Below are positions 56,644 through 64,000 of a stretch of DNA of 64,000 nucleotides, piece by piece. This DNA comes from Tetrapyrgos nigripes. Taxonomy: Eukaryota; Basidiomycota; Agaricomycetes; Agaricales; Campanellaceae. The stretch lies in contig JAACJM010000322.1 of NCBI GenBank assembly GCA_013368315.1, forward strand, positions 17,980 to 81,979, given 5' to 3'. The position numbers and the translations under genes are program-made. The stretch's first letter is position 1, and each line of letters starts with the position of its first letter. A model generated the notes under the pieces. That model searched no databases and had not been told where the DNA came from. It saw only the letters and a program-made list of their open reading frames with translations.

Positions 56644-57371
56644 TGAGAGAAGTAAGCTAGAGAGAACAGTAATGTGGTTGATACATGTGTACCAAAAGGG
56701 GAAAAATCGGTGATTAGGAGAGCTCAGCGTAGACACAGTAGATAGGAGCTCGCAAATACACAGTTAATTTTGTTAAGGCTCAGGCTTGTAAGAGCGATTT
56801 TGCAGCAGGGAAGAAAGAGATGCATTAGAGATACAGAGTCTATCTACTTATACTCCTCCACACAACCCCAATGAAGAAGATACATGAAAAAAACAATATC
56901 AGGAAAAATGTCAGCAGAAAGGAACAGTAATGCAACGTGTTGAAGTTGAGATGAGAAGGAATCGGATAGGCATTTATGGGTACAATTGAATAGAAAGGAA
57001 GGTGGATTGGTGGATGGTTGAACGGATGATAAAAGCGAAAATGGCCGTTTGATTACGAGGCCAAATGAAATGAGGCTGAGTTCTTTACACTCGGTTTCCC
57101 CGTGTGGTGGTGCATATTCATCCTGTCTCTTCCTATGCTGTTGTTTCTGGTTTCCTCCCTGTATTTATTAACATGACCAAACAATGACGTTATCTCAATA
57201 TCTTTGCGACCGGTAACTAAAGTTTCTCTCACTTCGTTCTCTTTTTTCTTTGTCTTGTCCTTTTGTATCGCTTTCCTTTCTCTTTTGATATTTTTCATTT
57301 TTCATTATTCTCTGTCTCTTGATCTCTCATCTTCTTATTCATCACTTGCTTTGCTTTTCCCCCCTCTCTTC
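56644..57371. other. Non-coding interval before the hAT element, copy B
   Basis: Collinear with 21626-22328. No gene recognised. Confidence 0.4.
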
Positions 57372-57986
57372 TAGGGCTGGGTGCTGTACCGTACACTGAC
57401 AGTGTATGGGTACCGTATATACGGTGCTGTACCCGTACCGTGTCGGACTCTCAAAGACATTGGTACAGGACGGTATACGGGACAGTCTGACCCATCTCTA
57501 CCTGTACTGAATACGGTTAGTACGGCTGTCATACAGGTACAGTAATCTCCCTCTTAATGCATACCCCCCTTAATGCATACTCCCTCCTACATCAGGAAAA
57601 AATGAGGTTTCTATAGAGTGCTCTATGCTCTCTGTAACAATGATAGGACAGTAGGAATGTCCCCATTTATTGAGTGCTCCGTAGACACTGTAGCAGTACT
57701 CAATTAGCTCTGTAGTCTCCATAATCAATTACTTATATCTCCGTATCCCCGGTAATCATGCATATGTCTTCCATAGCCTATGGTGACCCCAAAGGATACA
57801 GTGACAATAGACACTATTGACACGTACATAGTTGTTAAAGCGTTGCTATTTTCTCTACTCTGAATTCCCATAAAATGTGTTCACTAAAATGTTAAAACGA
57901 ATGACATTAAAAAGACTACGTAGTGTATCAAGTTTGTATTGTAAAAAATTTCCCTTGTATGGCACAGGTCCACTGCCTCCCTAAAT

Positions 57987-60077
57987 TTAATTGTTCCCTG
58001 CTACGTCCTCTGCTGTAGGTCCATCCTGTTCTAGCTCATCGCCCACTTGTGTACCTGCAGTCCCTGCTGCCTTGTTTTCACCCTCTGAATCACTGTCGTC
58101 CCCACTATCTGTTTCACCAGTCTGTGCAGCTAACTCCAACTGCATACGTGTCTCGAGGTCTCCTGTTATAACAGACCTATTCTGTCCAGGACGAGCAAGA
58201 CCAGATTTGTCCCTATACGATGGTTACCCAGTTAGAGACCAAAGCTAATGATGTACATGAAGACCTCACCTTGCACGTAAATACATCCGCTTTCGAATCT
58301 TTCCAACAACTTCTTTATTCAGACCCTCCCATTTCCGAAGCTCTGCCAGGTGGTCTTGATGAACTTGCGCACTGCCTCCTTCAGTGAATGTGTGTCCCTT
58401 TGAATGCTTGATATAGGTGCCACTTGACCATTGCTTCATAACATAGGTGATCTAGGAAACAAGCTTAGAGCCAGGCTAGATGTATATAGGAAAGGAACTT
58501 TGCTTACCTGTGTCATGAACAGTGCAATTGTTTCCAATGAAACGGGGTCAAAGAATTGAGCAAAGACTGTCCTGCAGGACTCATGGCCATGGCGAAAACA
58601 TACAAGGCGAAGAATAAGCTGAAAAATAGAATTCTCAGCGAAACCTGAATGTTGCGCAGTGTCCTAAAGCATAAAAGACTATATAAGCATGATGACAGTT
58701 GATAATTAGCAACACACCTTGAAGGCAAAGGTCATCTTCTCAGACAATGTGGCATACAGAGTACTATTGTGTTTCTTTGTCTTTTTGTCCATATTTTTGC
58801 TGAACTTGAAAGTAGACATGAGTGCTTCCTCAACATACTTGAGCATGTCACCCCGGACTCGACTACCACAGTTGCATATCTGACATATGAAATGAGTGTA
58901 CGATCTGAAACCAAAATATTTTTGAAATGACGTACTATCGCTTCTACTCTTTTGTCGGATTGGTACTGTTTTCCCGCAACTCGACAAGCATTGTTGAACA
59001 CCTTTCTAGCCCAACCAACCTGAGTAGAACGACCAGGAAAGCCCTGTACCCCAATGATCTTGGCTTCATAATATGCACATGCACGTAAAAGTATAGCCTT
59101 GCCCTCTGAGTCATAGTCATCAGCTTTCGGCTTATTAGTAGGTCTGTAGTTTGCAGCAAAAGACAGGAACGGAAGGTCTCAAGGATTTGTGGGAGGTGGT
59201 GCGCTTTGAGGAAGGGGCAGTGGTGGAGGTGCTGGCAGCGGCGGAGGTGGTGGAGGTGGTGGAGGGGCTGCCACTGTCATTTGTCTGGAAGGGTTGACCA
59301 TCTACGAAATAGAGTAAACGTTAAGAGGACAAAACAACAATAAGAACGAGCCATACCTGACCAGTCTCCATGAATCCGTAGTGCCATGACAGCAGGAGAT
59401 GGAGAAGTACTGGGCCCCTCTGCCTCTGAGTCGTGATCTGCAAGCGGTGTTAACATAAATGCATTTCGTGGTGTTCTTGTACTGGTGGGTTTTATTTTTT
59501 TTACGGGGAATACGGGTCAGATCCAAGCGAGGCGGAGTAGGTGTGACCATTGTTTGCATGGCTTGAATCTATTTCAAAGGTAGAACAAGTCTTGCACAAG
59601 TGGGACACAATGCAACTTACTGCTGAGGGAGGTGCAAACTGAATTGCACTACTGTCAAACACTTCTTCCTCCAATTCTGGGTCCATGTCATCATCATCGT
59701 CTCCTTCATCCTCTTCGCTTTGACTGTCTTCGCTGGCTTCATTTGCCCCCAAGGTAAACATATATAGAAAAATAGATCAAAATAGAAACACACTGTTGGC
59801 TTTCTTCTGCAGTGCCAGTTTCCTTTGTTGAAGCTCCTTCACCTGCTTTTCTAGGTGAGCTAGCTCTACTCTGGTGTTGAGCAAGTTTTCTTCTCTAAGA
59901 GAGCATACATAAGATTGTAAGAAACATAGAAAGGGTACTCACTATTCTTTCTACCGCCTTTGGTGCTGTTGTCTGTATTTCTTGTTTCATGTGATCGAAG
60001 CAAGCGAAGCCTCTTTGCTCAGAGCTATCTTCTTCTTCCACATGTACAGTATTAGACTTTGGCCTTTTGGGAGGCAT
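57987..60077 (-). pseudogene. DUF6532-like protein gene of the Plavaka-like element
   Basis: First exons 59943-60077, 59794-59894 and 59621-59732 join in frame: MPPKRPKSNTVHVEEEDSSE, then a Gln/Lys-rich part and an acidic stretch (DEGDDDDDMDPELEEE). A Pro-rich segment follows (59210-59260), then a globular region (from 59170 to 58260) with the blocks NYRPTNKPKADDYDSEGKAI, RVRGDMLKYVEEAL, GFAENSIFQLILR and DPVSLETIALFMTQI, which I recognise as DUF6532-like. The end is TAA 57987-57989 after an acidic tail. Breaks: a run of eight A (minus strand, near 59495-59502) that seems one base too long, and TGA at 59179-59181. Function unknown; its place inside the inverted repeats suggests a role in the element's life cycle. 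Confidence 0.7.
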
Positions 60078-60197
60078 GAACAGCGACTGTTCATTGAAGG
60101 TGGTGGTTGTAAATAAAGCGGCCTATGCGTTGTCATATTATTTATGTGGCAATTTTCGGGTAAATTTCTCTGACCTCCGCCTGCTCCTCCTTCTACC
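60078..60197. promoter_or_regulatory. Bidirectional promoter region of the Plavaka-like element
   Basis: The two start codons, ATG 60077 (minus) and ATG 60198 (plus), are only 120 bp apart and diverge. TATTTA-type AT-rich motifs near 60110-60145 could serve as core elements. Both genes are probably expressed together. Confidence 0.5.
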
Positions 60198-63100
60198 ATG
60201 TGGATATCATGTCCCTATTGCAGCAATGCTGTAGAAAGCAACAAGGCACTATGGGCACATATCACGCAGTCAGATTATTGCCACCAGAAAGATGAACAAG
60301 CTTTCACTGAACCTGACTCCAACATTGACCAGGACCAGGAGGTCATGCCTACACTCGACTCTGATGACAAGTCTTCATTTTCCACCACTCTAGATGTTGG
60401 ATCCGAAACTCTCAAGCACCCCGAGCAGAGCTAGTGTCAAAGAAGTGGAGGATGACCCTTCTAATGACCCCAAATCCATATATCATGACGACAGCTATAT
60501 TTACGCTTTCCAGTATCCTGGACCAGCAGGCATGGCTCTTAGTGATCAGCCCATCCTCACCTGTTTCGAGCAGAAACACCAAACCCAGCTGGAAGAAAAG
60601 CTAGAGCCTTGGAGTCCATTCCAGTCTGAGAAGGAATGGAAACTTGTCTGGTGGTTGATGAGCTCTGGAGTCAGTCAAAAGAAGATTGATGAGTTTTGCA
60701 AATTGGAAACGGTGCGCTAAATCTGCACTGATGATATTAATGTTGCTAAACTAGTACGTACAGGTACAAGAGGATATCTGACTGTCCTTTCACAACAGTC
60801 ATTCCTTTCTCCAGCTTGTTGATTCCCTGGAACGCGGGCCAGCCTTCCAGTGCACACCAGTAAAAGTGGAAGGGGATATCCTGGACTCCAACGGCAGCCC
60901 TCAAACAGAATTACTTGAAATCTGGCATCAGGATCCTGTAGACATTGTCAAAGAGTTAATGGGGAATACAGAATTCTGCGGACATCAGCAGTACTTACCT
61001 GTGAAGCATTACAACAATGATGACATGACAAACTGCGAGTACAGTGAGATGTGGACTGGTGATTGGTGGTGGAATATGCAGGTGAGTCTAAAATTCTATT
61101 AACATTGTGAACGGGAACTCACCATACTCTCTCACTCTCTCACAGAACAAACTTCCCAACGACCTTGGTACGATTGCACCAGTCATCATAGCCTCTGATC
61201 AAACCCAGCTATCAACATTTAGTGGGGATAAGAAAGCCTGGCCAGTGTACTTGAGCATAGGGAACATTGAGAAGAATATACGGCGCAAACCTTCCTCTCG
61301 TGCATTTCTCCTTCTCGGCTATATCCCCATCTCTAAACTCGAGTGCTTCTCCAAGAAACACCGCTCACAAATGTCCCACCAGCTCTTTCATGACTGCATG
61401 AAGACAATCATAGAACCCCTCGAGCAAGCCGGTCGAAACGGCGTGAAGATGCTGTGCGCTGATGGATATGAGCGGCTGGTGTATCCGTTGCTGGCCGCGT
61501 ATATTGCTGACTACCCTGAGCAGTGTCTTGTCTGCTGCTGCAAGGAGAACTCGTGCCCTCGATGCACAGTAATGCCAGAAGACTGGGGAGATCCGATATA
61601 CAGTATTATTCGGTCACCTGGCATCACTCTTACGGTGTTGGCAGCAGAGTCAAGAGGAGAAAAGCCAGACAAGTTCATCAGTCAAAATCTATGCCCAGTT
61701 AATCCATTCTGGAAGGACTTACCTCATTGCAACATCTTCCATTGCATAACACCCGATCTGCTCCACCAGCTTCACAAGGGCGTCTTCAGTGACCATGTTG
61801 CAAAATGGGCACAGGCGGCTACAGGCGAAAAAAAGTTAGCGGAAAAAGAGATAGACACACGGTTCTGCACCATGACCCCTCATCCTATTCTCCGACATTT
61901 CGTCAAGGGTGTATCCTCCATCACGCAATGGACCGGTAATGAGTACAGGGCAATGTCCAAAGTCTACCCGGGGCTTCTAGTCGATGTGGTTGATGAGGAA
62001 GTTGTGGAGGCGGTGCAAGCATTGGCGGACTTCATGTACTATTCCCATTTCGAGGTTCATACAGACCAGTCACTGGCTGCGTTGGATGCCGCATGGGTAG
62101 CTTTTCATGAACACAAGAAAGTGTTTGTGGAATTGGGGCTACGAGAACACTTCAATATTAGCAAATTACACAATGTCTCCCACTATCCTGAAAGCATCCG
62201 CTTACTGGGTACCAATGACGGTTACAATACAGAGTCATCCGAGCGACTGCACATAGACCTTGCCAAAACAGCGTACAGGGCTTCCAACAAACGAAATTTT
62301 CAACCACAGATGACAAGGTGGCTTTGTAGACAAAAGGCAGTTCATAGGCAGGACCAGTTCATGGGATGGGTGATGCCAGCTTATCATGCAAAGCTTGAGC
62401 TTGAGGAGGAGTTGATGGTTCGGAAGGAAGGGAATGATCAGAATGACGACTCAGATGATTCAGGAACACCGAACTCTGAGTCACATGTCACTTATGCGAA
62501 GAAGGCCCCTATTCCACACATGACTGTTAACCAGATTGAGCATGACTTTCGTTGTGGACCATGGCTTGAGTGGTACCTACAAAGATTCCTCGAGGATCAA
62601 AATATGCCTACTCATGCCCTAGATGATCCGTCGTCTCTTCGGATTTCGGTCTGGAAAAATTTTGTCATATCACCCCCTGCTATTGCTGTGGCTGAAAACG
62701 AGAAAAGATCTGATACTGTCTATGCAACAATGGAAACTCCCGGAACAGTTACAGCAAATGGTGTAAAGCCAATGACCCCAGCCAAAACAAGCACAGTTCT
62801 TGTTCGTGTAGGCAAATTTGATGCTTTGAAGGGCCCTCTAAACGGTGTGTGTGAAAAGATTTTTCAAGTTTCGCCATTTCTCCAACATTTCTCATTTGTG
62901 ACTACTTTTCAGGGCTTCAAGCTGCTCGCGTTCGCGTTTTATTCAAGCTACCACCCAATATTGTCCCTTTTTCACCTCTTCTAGCGTTTGTCGACTGGTT
63001 CACGCCTTTCAACAAATACAATAAATCTGTTGGCATGTATGAAGTGTCATTCGCTCAGCGGCAGCAAGAACAACACTCAGGCATTGTATTTGCCCATTCT

Positions 63101-63340
63101 ATATTGCAAACCTGCCACCTCATACCGCACTTTGGTCGCAGTACAGATAGCTTGGGTTGGAGTTCCAGAGACATTCTTGATAAGTGCTCCTCTTTTTTTG
63201 TTAACCCCTATCTCCGACATCGTGATTTCCTTCTTTTCTGCTATCAGGTATACCTTTATGAACAGTATAAATCTCAGCAGGCAGAAAAGGACCATTCAGG
63301 AAGCCATGTCAGACCACGCAAGAAACAGTGCCGTAACTAA
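60198..63340 (+). pseudogene. Plavaka-family transposase with one nonsense codon
   Basis: Exons 60198-60341, 60394-60711, 60764-61081, 61146-62844, 62913-63340 join in frame to 968 codons. N-terminal zinc-finger-like CPYCSNAVESNKALWAHI; SPFQSEKEWKLVWWLM block (about residue 135); FHNSHSFLQLVDSLERGP; GDWWWNMQ; then the family core beginning IAPVIIASDQTQLSTFSGDK, with YPEQCLVCCC, CPRCTV, CITPDLLHQLHKGVFSDH and ESSERLHIDLAK. The tail ends RPRKKQCRN. The only defect seen is TGA at 60779-60781 (codon 160), where Arg is likely (CGA to TGA). The first intron has a weak donor (GTCATG). It would excise and insert the element at TA sites; other copies in the genome may be intact. Confidence 0.85.
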
Positions 63341-63857
63341 GGTTATCGTAGTATGACGTCCGTAGAAGCATGCTTTATTACACTATACAGAGAATTACAA
63401 ACTGGAATAAAACATTATCTATAATATACTTCCACTGAGACTATACTTGCCTATGGATCTAAAGCCTCGAGTCTACCAGTACTCCGTGGTCAATTCCTAG
63501 TGCTACCGGTACTACGTGGGACTCCTGACACTCCTGAGTCTGGGCAGTGACTTATGGAGATTCGGATACCTTAAGCGGTGGTCCCCGTAGCGATTTATTT
63601 TTTCCTGATGTAATGCACAGAATTTTGGCATTCCCAGGTTGGTTTGGCTGGGTTAATGCATAACTCTCTCTTAATGCATAGTGCATAGCATTTCGGGGTA
63701 CCCAAACTGCATACCTTCCATATATGTATACAGGTTAGTCAGGTCCGTCTGAATAAAATTCACTTTTCTTCACATATTCGCACTTTGGGTACGCTAAAAA
63801 AACGCTAAAAATACTGAGGTGGGATCCACTCACCTTGCTCAGTGCTGGCAGTCACCC

Positions 63858-64000
63858 ATGCCTAAGAAACTTTCCAAAAATCCCGTCTCTGCCCTGAAAA
63901 AGGGCCTCTCCATCCTTCAAAAGAATACCAAGGCCCGCGCAGACGAGATTAGGGCTGATCCTTTTATCCAAACCACGGATAGTTGGCCAAGTTTCCGGTG
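63858..64000 (+). CDS. Start of hAT transposase-like frame, cut by window edge
   Basis: Open from ATG 63858 to the window end, 47 codons. Lys-rich start (MPKKLSKNPVSALKKG). The same start in copy A (22782) is stopped after 29 codons. Assignment as hAT transposase rests on the element ends, not on catalytic residues. Confidence 0.45.
   Translation, partial: MPKKLSKNPVSALKKGLSILQKNTKARADEIRADPFIQTTDSWPSFR

Larger units (their letters stand above)
57590..63610 (+). mobile_element. Plavaka-like (CACTA-related) transposon carrying two divergent genes
   Basis: 6021 bp bounded by inverted ends CATCAGGAAAAAAT, flanked by TA on both sides (57588-57589 and 63611-63612). Copy A at 22527-22530 shows the uninterrupted site with a single TA. 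It encodes a transposase on the plus strand (60198-63340) and a DUF6532-like gene on the minus strand (57987-60077), divergent from a 120 bp intergenic region. AGTACTCC/GTACTAC-type motifs cluster inside both ends. Each gene has at least one defect, so this copy is probably recently inactivated. Confidence 0.9.
35406..64000. repeat. Segmental duplication, copy B, opened by two transposon insertions
   Basis: Collinear with 7430-22870 once the gypsy element (48401-56127) and the Plavaka-like element (57590-63610) are removed: 35406-48400 matches about 7430-21088, 56128-57589 matches 21089-22528, and 63611 to about 63945 matches 22529-22870. It runs to the window edge. Confidence 0.92.
57372..64000 (+). 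mobile_element. hAT transposon 5' part, split by the Plavaka-like element and cut by window edge
   Basis: Starts TAGGGCTGGGTGC after CTCTCTTC (57364-57371). 57372-57589 continues at 63611 after the Plavaka insertion. TTAATGCATA motifs recur on both sides (57553, 57570, 63611, 63653, 63671). An ATG at 63858 opens MPKKLSKNPVSALKKG and is still open at the window end (ADPFIQTTDSWPSF), where copy A has a stop. This is probably the N-terminus of the hAT transposase; the catalytic part lies outside the window. Confidence 0.65.

Noticed and set aside
59200..59280. Pro-rich stretch (GGTGGTGGAGG repeats) as a microsatellite only
   Set aside because: On the minus strand it encodes a poly-Pro linker in frame with the DUF6532-like gene, so it is better explained as coding low complexity.

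Overview
The window looks like nuclear DNA of a mushroom-forming basidiomycete (Agaricomycetes). Coding exons are split by many 48-70 nt GT-AG introns, and the gene families fit that group: a NACHT-WD40 NLR with near-identical WD repeats, a Plavaka-type transposase, a DUF6532-like gene, chromodomain Ty3/gypsy, Ty1/copia, Tc1 and hAT elements. The species cannot be told from the sequence.

Layout. 1-6981: full-length copia retrotransposon (minus strand) with identical LTRs. About 7430-22870: copy A of a large direct segmental duplication. In order it holds a DHHC palmitoyltransferase gene (minus), a 54-residue secreted cysteine-rich peptide gene (minus), a NACHT-WD40 NLR (plus), a long gene-poor tract, a fold-back repeat and a deleted hAT transposon. 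23739-30640: a decayed copia element, split by a Tc1 transposon (26281-27908). 30764-32601: an apparently intact eight-exon gene of a basidiomycete family of unknown function. 33364-35078: a non-autonomous element ending like the Plavaka element further right. 35406-64000: copy B of the duplication, in the same gene order, opened by a gypsy chromovirus (48401-56127, itself carrying a hAT MITE) and by a 6.0 kb Plavaka-like element (57590-63610). Copy A supplies the empty site for both insertions.

The two copies have decayed differently. The palmitoyltransferase is intact in A and broken in B. The NLR has an open NACHT exon but a double stop in the WD array in A; in B it has a frameshift in NACHT but a longer, open WD array. 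Each copy has lost a different acidic residue of the Walker B motif. WD repeat number differs (four full repeats in A, eight in B) and the repeats vary mainly at a few positions, as in fungal allorecognition NLRs.

The most unusual signal is in the palmitoyltransferase. The conserved Trp right after DHHC-Pro can only be encoded if a one-nucleotide exon is spliced between a 50 nt and a 56 nt intron. With it the whole ten-exon model is in frame (389 residues), and the arrangement is conserved in the duplicate. A second theme is TA-targeting elements with CATCAGGAAAA ends, one of which pairs a transposase with a divergent DUF6532-like gene.
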